Translations under genes and position numbers: made by a program
Notes under the pieces: generated by a model
Database searches by the model: none
Told to the model about the DNA's origin: nothing
What the model saw: the letters and a program-made list of their open reading frames with translations, nothing else
DNA from: Flavimaribacter sp039888615
Lineage (GTDB): Bacteria > Pseudomonadota > Alphaproteobacteria > Rhizobiales > Rhizobiaceae
Assembly: GCA_039888615.1 (NCBI GenBank)
Contig: JBDQQS010000019.1
Length of the DNA stretch: 64,000 nt
Strand: one strand, 5' to 3'
Part shown: positions 9,466 through 16,714 of the stretch, one piece after another
Layout of the letters: every line of letters starts with the position of its first letter
Numbering within the stretch: the first letter of the stretch is position 1

Positions 9466-9794
9466 GCGGCGCCGAACAGTTTCTCGATTTAGCGGTTCTC
9501 ATCGCCCTCGGTCTGTTGTGCGTCTCGCTTTTCCTGACGGTGGCGCGCGTGATCATGGGTCCGACGCTGCCCGACAGGGTCCTTGCGCTCGACATGCTTG
9601 TCGCCGTCGCCATCGGCTTCATCGCCGTAATCGGCATAAAGACCGGATATACGCTGTTTGTCGACATCGCCATTGCCCTCGGCCTGGTCGGGTTCCTGGC
9701 GACGGTAGCCTTTGCGCGGTTCATTCTCGAACGCGACAGTTTGAGGGAAAGTAAAGGCGCAGCAGAACAGCCGGCAGTAAAGGAGAATCACTAG
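9462..9794 (+). CDS. mrpF: Mrp antiporter subunit F
   Basis: A 110-residue protein with three hydrophobic helices and the family stretch RVIMGPTLPDRVLALDML (residues 29-46). It is a small structural subunit of the Mrp complex. It overlaps mrpE by four bases, and its TAG stop shares one base with the mrpG start. A strong AAGGAG (9780-9785) near its 3' end serves mrpG. Confidence 0.93.
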   Translation: MSGAEQFLDLAVLIALGLLCVSLFLTVARVIMGPTLPDRVLALDMLVAVAIGFIAVIGIKTGYTLFVDIAIALGLVGFLATVAFARFILERDSLRESKGAAEQPAVKENH

Positions 9795-10138
9795 TGGAGG
9801 CGTTTTTTACTGTGCTTGTCGCCTTGATGATTATCATCGGGGCCGCGTTTTCCCTGATCGCAGCGCTCGGACTGGTCAGGTTTCCGGATGTCTATACGCG
9901 CATGCACGCGGCTTCAAAGGCTGGTACTTTGGGATCGGGCGTAGTTTTGATCGCTCTCGGCATCTATTCAGATGATTTTGGAACGTTGTCGCGATCGATC
10001 GCCGGCGTCATATTCTTCCTGCTTACGGCCCCAATCTCGGCTCATTTGCTTGCAAAAGCATCCTACGCTGTCGGATACAGGATGAGCGACTTGTCGGTGG
10101 CAGATGAGATGAAAATGAATGAAGGTAATTCGGAGTAA
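9794..10138 (+). CDS. mrpG: Mrp antiporter subunit G (GTG start)
   Basis: A 114-residue protein with three hydrophobic segments and the MnhG signature GLVRFPDVYTRMHAASKAGTLG-type motif around residues 26-47. It starts with GTG at 9794, one base into the mrpF stop codon, with AAGGAG at 9780-9785 as ribosome site. It ends the operon; the next gene, mucR, follows after a 270-bp AT-rich spacer, so mrpA-G are probably one transcript. Confidence 0.94.
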   Translation: MEAFFTVLVALMIIIGAAFSLIAALGLVRFPDVYTRMHAASKAGTLGSGVVLIALGIYSDDFGTLSRSIAGVIFFLLTAPISAHLLAKASYAVGYRMSDLSVADEMKMNEGNSE

Positions 10139-10408
10139 TAGTTCCGTTGTGGTGTATTGTTACATTTTGTAATGCTAAATTAGCTCTTAATATTGAAAAT
10201 GTGTAGTTCAAGTTGAGTATCCATGTAATATCGACAAAAAAAAGCCACTTTACTAGATTTAGTAGTTTGAATCCTGTCAGGCAAATGGTATCAGCCCCAC
10301 GGGTGACTGATCGTAGGAATCCTTTCGAAGTTATCGGAAGGTGAAAACTGCCAGAAAATGATGGGGTTTTGGTATCAATCTTAACTAAAATATTTGAGGC
10401 GCGAAGAA
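10139..10408. other. AT-rich spacer upstream of mucR
   Basis: A 270-bp region clearly richer in A+T than its neighbours, with runs such as AATATTGAAAA and a poly-A tract near 10238. MucR proteins are known to act as H-NS-like regulators that prefer AT-rich DNA with TA steps and to repress their own gene, so this is a plausible autoregulatory target. No open reading frame of note lies here. Confidence 0.4.
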
Positions 10409-10831
10409 ATGGATGAGGTAGTAACGAATACCAAGGATGATTTCCTGGTAGAGCTCACCGCTGAAGTAGTGGCAGCGTATGTGAGCAATAACGTAGTGCA
10501 AACGAGTGATCTCCCTGGGCTTATCGCTAACGTACATTCGGCGTTGGGGTCGACAGCTTCTGGCGAGAACCCGACGACGGAACGGCCGAAACCTGCCGTT
10601 CCTGTCCGGAAGTCCGTACAGAACGATTATATCATTTGTCTTGAGGACGGCATGAAGTTCAAGTCGCTGAAACGCCACTTGATGACCTATTACAGCCTGA
10701 CTCCGGATGAGTATCGCGAGAAATGGGGACTGCCGGCTGACTATCCCATGGTCGCTCCGGCTTATGCCGAAGCGCGGTCCCGTCTCGCCAAGGAAATGGG
10801 ACTTGGCCAGAAACGCAAGGGCGGCAAGTAA
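10409..10831 (+). CDS. mucR: MucR/Ros family zinc-finger transcriptional regulator
   Basis: A 140-residue regulator. The C-terminal half carries the Ros/MucR zinc-finger module: YIICLEDGMKFKSLKRHL (about residues 74-91), then LTPDEYREKWGLP (97-109). The N-terminal half (EVVAAYVSNNVV) resembles the oligomerisation region. MucR proteins are global regulators of surface polysaccharides, motility and cell cycle genes in rhizobia and Brucella. ATG at 10409 has GAGG nine bases upstream; a TTG 15 bases earlier is possible but less likely. It is monocistronic, with a terminator at 10874-10910. Family is certain; the target genes are not visible. Confidence 0.93.
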   Translation: MDEVVTNTKDDFLVELTAEVVAAYVSNNVVQTSDLPGLIANVHSALGSTASGENPTTERPKPAVPVRKSVQNDYIICLEDGMKFKSLKRHLMTYYSLTPDEYREKWGLPADYPMVAPAYAEARSRLAKEMGLGQKRKGGK

Positions 10832-10873
10832 AGCCACCCTTTCTGGTCCCGCCCGAAATTTTCGGGCCGATTC

Positions 10874-10910
10874 AAAGCACGTCGTCCTTATTCGGGTGGC
10901 GTGCTTTTTT
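10874..10910 (+). terminator. Rho-independent terminator of mucR
   Basis: AAAGCACG (10874-10881) pairs with CGTGCTTT (10900-10907), and the stem runs into a row of T residues ending at 10910. A second, shorter stem, GCCCGAA/TTCGGGC (10851-10867), lies just upstream. Confidence 0.8.
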
Positions 10911-10986
10911 GATTCCGCAACGGCAAGGCGGCGAACACAATACTCAGCGACAAGTGATATTGAACCCTGCCGCGATGGCGGGGGTG

Positions 10987-11409
10987 TCAGGCGGCGACTT
11001 TGGCTGCTTCCTGCTTGATGCGCTTGACCATGGCGCGCAACCCGTTGGCGCGCTGCGGCGTCAGATTCTCGATAAGGCCGAGCCGCAAGAATATCTCGTT
11101 CTCGTCAAGCTTGACGATCTCGGAAGCGCGTTTGCCGGAATAGGCCGACAACATGATGGCGACGAGACCGCGCACGATATGGGCGTCCGAATCGCCCTTG
11201 AACCGGATGACGGGATCTTCCGGGTCGGATTTGTCGACATCGTAAGTGAGCCAGACCTGGCTTACGCAACCCTGAACCTTGTTCTCGTCGGTCTTGTCCG
11301 AATCGGGCATGTCTTCGAGGTCCCTGCCGATTTCGATGACATACCGATACTTGTCTTCCCAGTCTTCCAGGAATTCGAAGTCCTCGACAAGCTTCTCGTA
11401 GGCGATCAT
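10987..11409 (-). CDS. sufE: Cysteine desulfuration/Fe-S assembly protein SufE
   Basis: A 140-residue SufE family protein. SufE accepts persulfide sulfur from the cysteine desulfurase SufS and passes it to the Fe-S scaffold. The accepting cysteine is Cys48 in VQGCVSQVWL, the diagnostic motif. Length is typical. It is transcribed towards mucR and is not next to other suf genes, which is common in rhizobia. There is no signal peptide, so it is cytoplasmic. Assignment is firm. Confidence 0.95.
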   Translation of the reverse strand: MIAYEKLVEDFEFLEDWEDKYRYVIEIGRDLEDMPDSDKTDENKVQGCVSQVWLTYDVDKSDPEDPVIRFKGDSDAHIVRGLVAIMLSAYSGKRASEIVKLDENEIFLRLGLIENLTPQRANGLRAMVKRIKQEAAKVAA

Positions 11410-11475
11410 GTCATATCCCTGTTTGGCAGGCGGAAACCGTTCTTTGACCCGTAGATAACATTATTTTCCGCTGCT

Positions 11476-11766
11476 TCAATCGCCCTTGGTCTGCGCTTCG
11501 CGTATCAGCGCTGCGACGCTGTCTTCATCATCGCCGAATTCGGGAAGCTCGATCGCCGAAAGCTCGGCGATATCGGGGCAAGCCGAGGGGTTTTCCGCGC
11601 AAAACGCGGTTATGTTCCCGGCCAGTTCCCGGGCCTTGAGGACATATTCGATGGCTTCGCCGTCAATCGGCGCCGGATTGGCGAAAAATTGCAGACCACC
11701 CCTGTCTTCCGCAATCATCATCAGACAGAGGGAGAACCAGAACGCCAGTTTGATCAAAAAACGCAT
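11476..11766 (-). CDS. DUF5330 family protein, membrane-anchored
   Basis: A 96-residue protein that starts with a hydrophobic segment (MRFLIKLAFWFSLCLMMIA) acting as signal anchor or signal peptide. It has a short mature part with one CxxxxxxC pair (CAENPSAC). This pattern matches DUF5330 proteins of Hyphomicrobiales, whose role is unknown. I chose the ATG at 11766, because the longer frame from 11817 would add 17 residues encoded inside the repeat element at 11779-11852 and would bury the hydrophobic N-terminus. It precedes sufE on the same strand, 66 bp away. Confidence 0.72.
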   Translation of the reverse strand: MRFLIKLAFWFSLCLMMIAEDRGGLQFFANPAPIDGEAIEYVLKARELAGNITAFCAENPSACPDIAELSAIELPEFGDDEDSVAALIREAQTKGD

Positions 11767-11778
11767 GAATTGTCCGGC

Positions 11779-11852
11779 TAGTGCCTCGAATCTGAAGTTC
11801 GTTACATCCTGCAGCACGCCTTATTCGAACTTCAGATTCGAAAAGGGCACTA
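11779..11852. repeat. Palindromic repeat element, copy 1 (74 bp)
   Basis: A 16-bp perfect inverted repeat, TCGAATCTGAAGTTCG (11786-11801) and its complement at 11826-11841, encloses a 24-base loop. An outer 7-bp pair, TAGTGCC (11779-11785) and GGCACTA (11846-11852), extends it, with four unpaired bases on the right arm. Its reverse complement aligns with copy 2. Both ends carry TA, as expected for a small Tc1/mariner- or IS630-mobilised element, but this is inference. It abuts the start of the DUF5330 gene. Confidence 0.75.
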
Positions 11853-11867
11853 TCAAGATAATGATTC

Positions 11868-11943
11868 TGGTGTGGTTTACGGACTTGAAGTTCCTGTGTG
11901 AGACAGCTGCTACATTGTAAGGAACTTCAAATCCACCACACTA
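11868..11943. repeat. Palindromic repeat element, copy 2 (76 bp, opposite orientation)
   Basis: GGACTTGAAGTTCCT (11881-11895) pairs with AGGAACTTCAAATCC (11920-11934) at 14 of 15 positions. An outer pair, TGGTGTGG (11868-11875) with CCACACTA (11936-11943), is kept with one wobble, and about five bases are unpaired on the left arm. The plan (outer stem, asymmetric bulge, inner stem, 24-26-base loop) mirrors copy 1. The two share TGAAGTTC, GCTGC, TGTAA and GAACTTCA in the same order. Confidence 0.72.
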
Positions 11944-12100
11944 GTTTCGCGATCCTTCCCGCTCTGGCAGCGATTCATGAACAATCCCTTTCAGGTCTTG
12001 TTAATTCGATCAAACTTTAAGTGTTTACCTTATCCATTCCTTAATCACGCCGTGTCATTCTGGGCTGAATTCGAGTGTTTTCGAGTCACACGTAGAGCGT

Positions 12101-13870
12101 ATGCCTGTATTGCGATCCGGTTTCGAGCGTCTATTGCGAGCAGTTTTCGGTTGGTCAGACTTTCCGGGCGGCAAGGACCACGATCGGGATTTTCGGCGGC
12201 GTCTTAGCCTGTGCCTGTTGTGCGTGATGCTGGCGAGCCTGCCTGTGTTGCCGATAGCGCTGCTGATGCTGCCTCTTGGCGACATGATCGCCGCCGGTCT
12301 GATGGTGACGGCGGCCGGCGCCGCGCTCATCCTTGGATTCGTTTTGCAAACAGGCAGGAGCATCGCCGGCGCAATGGCGGCCCTTGTGTGGTGCGGCGGC
12401 GCCGTCGCCGTGCTCGCGGCGCTGACTGGCGGCGTGTTTTCGCCGTTTCTGTTCTGGGCCGTTGCGTTGCCTCTGGCCGCAATGGATGTGCGGCCGGCGC
12501 GTTCAACTGCGACGGCGTCCGTGCTCGCCATGGCCGCAACGATCATCGCCGCTGCAAGTCTGGACCTGGTTGCGCCCCGGAGCGGACCCTACGGTCCCGG
12601 CAATGGCTATGTCCTTGTTTTCGCCCTTACGGTTCTCGCTCTCTACGTCGCGTTGCGCGCGCTTGGTGTCAGGGGCGTGCGAATTGTTGCGGCGAAGGCC
12701 GATGCGGGCGACGAGCAGCATGCCGAGCCGCGAAAGGTCATGAACAGACGCCTGCCTGGTCTGGTCGGTGTGCATGATGCGGCGGGGCGCTTCCTCGATA
12801 CGCGCGGGGCGGATTTGGACGGCGTCGAAAAGGCGGTTGGCGAGTTGAAGGGAAGCCGCTTCATCGACCACGTTCATGTCTCTGACCGGATCACTTTCCT
12901 ACAGGCGGTCGACCGCCTGCGCGTGGCCGACGGAACGGCTTCTGTCGTCGTGCGGCTTCGAAAAGCGGATGCGTCGCACGAACTCATGCGCGTGATGATT
13001 GAACTGACCGCCCGGCGTGACGCGACCGGGGCAATGACGGGCTTCGAGAGCCATACGAGACTGGAGCAGGCGCCGATTGAGGCTGAAGGCGAGGAGGACG
13101 CCCGGATCCGTTTCCTCGCAAACCTGTCTGACGAACTGAAGACTCCGCTGAACGCAGTGCTGGGCGACGTGCGCCGCGACGCAAGCGACGCCGATTACGC
13201 CAAACGCGTCACGCGATCGGGAGAGCGTCTGAAGGCTGTGCTCGACGACGTGCAGGACGCTGTGCGTCTTCACCGCGGCGGCTATGCAGCCCAATGCGAG
13301 CTCGTCGACATGCGCGAAGTGGTTGGCGCATGCGAGGCGATGATGCGACCGGCGGCGCAGGACAAGCAGATCGTTCTGACCGCACGGGTTGCGCGTGGTC
13401 ACGACGGGCTGACCGCCTCAAAGCGCGCGATGGAGCAGATCGTGATGAATCTCCTGTCGAACGCGGTCAAATACACGCCAACCGGCGGCGCGGTCACGCT
13501 GGATGTCGAGAGCCGGGAAGACCGGACCGTTATCAGGGTCAGCGACACCGGCTTCGGCATATCGGATACGGATTTGCCGATGATTGGTAATCCTTTCTTT
13601 CAGGTTCGGCGCCAGAATCATCGCCGGAACGAGGGAATCGGCCTCGGCCTTTACCTGGTGAAGGGCCTGGCGTTAGCCCATGAAGGGCGTTTCAGCGTCG
13701 AAAGCGACGCGGCGCAGGGCGCGACCGTCACTGTCGATCTGCCGAACGCCGGTCCCTTGACCGGACGGGACGGAGTCCGACATGGTGGTTGGCCGGACCT
13801 GGCGCCGGATTCGGCGGATAACGAGGAAGAATCAGGGGAGATGCGTTATGGCCACGCGAAATCGGCCTGA
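12101..13870 (+). CDS. Membrane sensor histidine kinase-like protein with Asp at the phosphoacceptor position
   Basis: A 589-residue protein. Residues 30-190 contain about six hydrophobic helices, followed by a PAS-like region (about 210-325), a dimerisation/phosphoacceptor helix and an ATPase domain. The ATPase motifs look intact: EQIVMNLLSNAVKYTP (N box), DTGFGISDTD (G1) and GIGLGLYLVKGL (G2). The phosphoacceptor helix reads FLANLSDELKTPLNA, so the usual His is Asp344 (codon GAC at 13130-13132). This may be a pseudokinase or phosphatase-only regulator, as known for other kinases lacking His (DivL has Tyr). No response regulator gene is adjacent. It overlaps the next gene. The signal and partner are unknown. 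Confidence 0.85.
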   Translation: MPVLRSGFERLLRAVFGWSDFPGGKDHDRDFRRRLSLCLLCVMLASLPVLPIALLMLPLGDMIAAGLMVTAAGAALILGFVLQTGRSIAGAMAALVWCGGAVAVLAALTGGVFSPFLFWAVALPLAAMDVRPARSTATASVLAMAATIIAAASLDLVAPRSGPYGPGNGYVLVFALTVLALYVALRALGVRGVRIVAAKADAGDEQHAEPRKVMNRRLPGLVGVHDAAGRFLDTRGADLDGVEKAVGELKGSRFIDHVHVSDRITFLQAVDRLRVADGTASVVVRLRKADASHELMRVMIELTARRDATGAMTGFESHTRLEQAPIEAEGEEDARIRFLANLSDELKTPLNAVLGDVRRDASDADYAKRVTRSGERLKAVLDDVQDAVRLHRGGYAAQCELVDMREVVGACEAMMRPAAQDKQIVLTARVARGHDGLTASKRAMEQIVMNLLSNAVKYTPTGGAVTLDVESREDRTVIRVSDTGFGISDTDLPMIGNPFFQVRRQNHRRNEGIGLGLYLVKGLALAHEGRFSVESDAAQGATVTVDLPNAGPLTGRDGVRHGGWPDLAPDSADNEEESGEMRYGHAKSA

Positions 13871-14726
13871 TAGACGAATGAGCGAAGCCGGTTTCATCAG
13901 ACGGATGGCCGGATCGATCGGAGAGACGATTACCCGGTATCCGTCTCTGGCGGCGGGAACCGTGGCGTTTGCCGTCGCGTTTGGCTTCGTGACCATCAAT
14001 GCGACCCAGTTCCAGCCGGGCGAACATCCCGCGCCGTTTTTCGACACGCGCAAGCCGCCGGTTCAGAAACTGGTCGCGAACAGCGACGATATTCCCGTTC
14101 CCGTCCGCAAGGTTGCGACCTATCGCATCGAACAGCAGGACCCGGTGCGCACCGCAAGCATTCCGACGCCGCGCCCGCAACTCGACAATCCGATTTCCGA
14201 GATGCAGACGGCGCTCGGTCGTCTCGGCCTTTATGAGGGCGAACCCGACGGTATTTTAGGGCCGCAAACCAGGCACGCCATCATGGCCTACCAGAAATTG
14301 GCGAGCCTGGACGCCACCGGCAAGGTGTCCGACGAGTTGCTGGTGCATGCGCGCATACGCAGCCTGACGACTGTCGCAACGCCGCGCCCGAAGCCGGCGG
14401 CGCAAATCGCAACGAACGCAACGCCGGCGGTCAAGCCACGCGCGACGACCATTGAGGAGACCATCGAGGCGACAGGCGAGAAGACTGGCCAGGTTGCCCG
14501 CGCCACACTTGATCCGGCGCCCGTTCCGGCCGCGTCTTCCGATCTGGTCAAGAATATCCAGACCGGGCTCAGCAAACTCGCCTACGCCGATATCGAGATC
14601 GACGGCGTCGCCGGCCAGGAAACGACGAAGGCGATCCGCGATTTCCAGAAACACTACAATCTGCCGGTCACCGGCGCTCCGGATGAAATCGTCCTCATGA
14701 AGCTCAGGGAAATCGGGGCGCTCTAA
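13848..14726 (+). CDS. Peptidoglycan-binding domain protein, inner-membrane anchored
   Basis: A 292-residue protein with one transmembrane helix (about residues 31-48, YPSLAAGTVAFAVAFGF) and a Pro/Thr/Ala-rich periplasmic linker. It carries two peptidoglycan-binding repeats: EMQTALGRLGLYEGEPDGILG (about 115-135, continuing to 165) and NIQTGLSKLAYADIEIDGVAG (about 237-257, to the end). Such proteins attach to the cell wall. ATG at 13848 has AGGGGAG seven bases upstream and overlaps the end of the kinase-like gene, so both are probably co-transcribed. The following DUF1491 gene shares one base with its stop codon. The precise role is unknown. Confidence 0.8.
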   Translation: MATRNRPDRRMSEAGFIRRMAGSIGETITRYPSLAAGTVAFAVAFGFVTINATQFQPGEHPAPFFDTRKPPVQKLVANSDDIPVPVRKVATYRIEQQDPVRTASIPTPRPQLDNPISEMQTALGRLGLYEGEPDGILGPQTRHAIMAYQKLASLDATGKVSDELLVHARIRSLTTVATPRPKPAAQIATNATPAVKPRATTIEETIEATGEKTGQVARATLDPAPVPAASSDLVKNIQTGLSKLAYADIEIDGVAGQETTKAIRDFQKHYNLPVTGAPDEIVLMKLREIGAL

Positions 14727-15067
14727 TGCGTCTGACAACCGCAGTGTGGACCAGCGCGCTTGTCCGGCGGCTGTTCGGCGACGGCGATTACGCTGTCATC
14801 GAGCGACGCGGCGCAGGCGAGGCGGGCGCGGTGTTCATTCGCGTTCGCCATCGGGACGGCACGGCGACGCTGCTTGCGCCGGCGCCGCAGGCGATTTTTG
14901 ACGAGAAAAAGCCACAGGACCGCGTGTTCGAGCGACGCCTGTCTTCTGTCGCCAACGACGATGTCGACGCGCTGCTTGAACGCGAGGCCCGGTTCGATTC
15001 CGACCTCTGGATCGTGGAACTGGAGACCGAACGGCCGGAAAATTATCTGGAAATCATGCCCGACTGA
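14726..15067 (+). CDS. DUF1491 family protein
   Basis: A 113-residue soluble protein that matches the DUF1491 family common in Alphaproteobacteria: RLTTAVWTSALVRR at the N-terminus, GAVFIRV, VFERRL, and a final EDLWIVELE-like stretch (here DSDLWIVELE). No biochemical role is known to me. Its ATG overlaps the preceding stop codon, so it is the third gene of the operon beginning at 12101. Its 3' end overlaps the convergent DUF2336 gene by 14 bases. Confidence 0.8.
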   Translation: MRLTTAVWTSALVRRLFGDGDYAVIERRGAGEAGAVFIRVRHRDGTATLLAPAPQAIFDEKKPQDRVFERRLSSVANDDVDALLEREARFDSDLWIVELETERPENYLEIMPD

Positions 15068-16037
15068 AGGACTTGTCCGCTGCCGGAGCGGTTCCGCTCG
15101 CCGGCGCTGCATGACGACGCTCCGCCGTCGGCACAGAGCGGTCGCCCGTCTCCATGACCTGGCGGGCGTGCCGGGCGCGGTTGTCCCGAAGCGGAGGATT
15201 GGCGTTCCGCCAGGCGGTGACTTTCCGGCGGCTGATTTCGGGGTCGCAATCCGCGAGGAGAAGCGCAGCCTGGCTTTGGTCGTCCAGGACAGTCTGCAGA
15301 TGCGGAAACACGGATTCAAGCGTTGCGACGGTCTGCGCGTCGCCCAGTCCCAGCGCCTGCAGGGTCATCGCGAGTTGCCGCCCGGAGGCATCCATCAGGA
15401 TCCGCTCGGCCAGCGCCGCCGTTGATTGAAGCCGATCGGCGAGCGTGTTCGAAAAACGCGCGCGATCGCCCAGCGCCGCGGCTTCGACGAGGGCGTCGAC
15501 GGCGACCGGAGCAGCGGTCGGTTCGGGCAGTGCGAGTTCGCTTGCGCGCAACGGTCGGCTGACCAGCGCCTTGAGTTCCGTTCGGACCCGCTCCTCGGTA
15601 GCCGATGGCGCGGCCTCCTGCCTGAAGCGGCTGCGCAAGGCGTCTTCGACAGAAGCGGACAGGAAGGACCGGCGGGCGATCGCCCTGACTTTGGAAAGCT
15701 CCAGCGTGGCGGTAAGCTCGACGAGCACGTCGTCCTGAAGCGAAAGGCCAAATGCGAGAAACGGGGCGGAGATTTCGAGGGGAGCGCGAACGATGGCCAT
15801 TGCGACGTCGTGTGGCGTATCCGGAAGGCGGCTGAGCGCGGCGGAGGCGGTGCGTCTGGCCTCATCGGACGCGAATTCGAACAGCGCCACGAAGAGCTTG
15901 GTAAATTGCGCCTTCTCGCGATCCGCCGGACGCTGGACGGCCTCGTAACCAGCCACGGCGGCAAGCAGGGCAGAGTCCTTCTTGCCCGAAACGCCGGCTC
16001 TCTCAAGGTCGCGAAAACGATCCAACACAACACCCAA
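15054..16037 (-). CDS. DUF2336 family protein
   Basis: A 327-residue, mostly alpha-helical protein with repeated Leu/Ala-rich segments. Several read like HEAT-type repeats (LPDTPHDVAMAIVRAPLEISAPFLAFG). The match to DUF2336, a family widespread in Alphaproteobacteria, is from memory; its function is unknown. The annotated start is TTG at 16037, with a GTG nine bases further in as an alternative, and no strong ribosome site supports either. It is convergent with DUF1491. No signal peptide is visible. Confidence 0.72.
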   Translation of the reverse strand: MGVVLDRFRDLERAGVSGKKDSALLAAVAGYEAVQRPADREKAQFTKLFVALFEFASDEARRTASAALSRLPDTPHDVAMAIVRAPLEISAPFLAFGLSLQDDVLVELTATLELSKVRAIARRSFLSASVEDALRSRFRQEAAPSATEERVRTELKALVSRPLRASELALPEPTAAPVAVDALVEAAALGDRARFSNTLADRLQSTAALAERILMDASGRQLAMTLQALGLGDAQTVATLESVFPHLQTVLDDQSQAALLLADCDPEISRRKVTAWRNANPPLRDNRARHARQVMETGDRSVPTAERRHAAPASGTAPAADKSFSRA

Positions 16038-16168
16038 TACGCAGTACTATCGATGCTGCAAATTAGAGAAAAACCTTTATAAAACTATTAACTATGTTCT
16101 CTCTTTCACGCTGAATCGAGGAAATGCGTCGGCGCTCTGGAGCAGCGGAACCCGCCTCGACGCTGCGA

Positions 16169-16714
16169 TCAGCTCTCGGGCACCGGGCTGCAGTCGGCGT
16201 CGGCCAGAAACTGTCTGGAAATTTCCTCCCAGCTTGGATCGGGCGAGACCGTGCGCAGGGCAAGATAGCCTTCATTGCCGGGGTATTCGATCAGCACGGC
16301 CTCCGACAGAATACCCGGCAGGTTCTTGCGATAGCGGGTCATCTGGCGCGGCGTCGCGATGACCACGTCGAGCCCACGGTCACTGCTGCTGCGGTCGTTC
16401 ATGCTGTAGATCTCGTCCGATGCGGAATTGAAGATGGCCAGCGACCAGTAGGGGCTTTCGCTTTCGGAACTTACGCGCACCGGTTGGTCTGCGATATCGA
16501 AACGGCAGATGGCGCTGCGGACGAAGGGGTTGCTGTAGGACAGCAGGCTTTCGCGGCCCGGGGGGAGGACGTGGAAGAAGTTCGTCGGCCCCAGGGCTTC
16601 GATCTGCTTCCAGGCGTTGCGGTCTGCGTAGCGCGGGATCGCCATGATGATGACGATGTGCAGCAGCGCCGCCCCGACCAGCCCTGCGAGCAGCAGGAAC
16701 AGCGCCCTAAGCAT
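16169..16714 (-). CDS. DUF1254-type membrane protein (partner of DUF1214 gene)
   Basis: A 181-residue protein with an N-terminal hydrophobic segment (LRALFLLLAGLVGAALLHIVIIMA). Its remainder resembles the DUF1254 half of the two-domain DUF1254-DUF1214 proteins: NPFVRSAICRFDIADQPVRV, SPYWSLAIFNSASDEIYSMND-like stretch, and RYRKNLP. In many bacteria these domains are fused; here they are two genes that overlap by eight bases. Both products would sit in the membrane or periplasm. Function is not known. Confidence 0.68.
   Translation of the reverse strand: MLRALFLLLAGLVGAALLHIVIIMAIPRYADRNAWKQIEALGPTNFFHVLPPGRESLLSYSNPFVRSAICRFDIADQPVRVSSESESPYWSLAIFNSASDEIYSMNDRSSSDRGLDVVIATPRQMTRYRKNLPGILSEAVLIEYPGNEGYLALRTVSPDPSWEEISRQFLADADCSPVPES

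Noticed and set aside
11779..11943. The two palindromes read as ordinary transcription terminators
   Set aside because: Neither is followed by a T-run, they lie between divergent genes where no transcript should end, and the two are related to each other in sequence.
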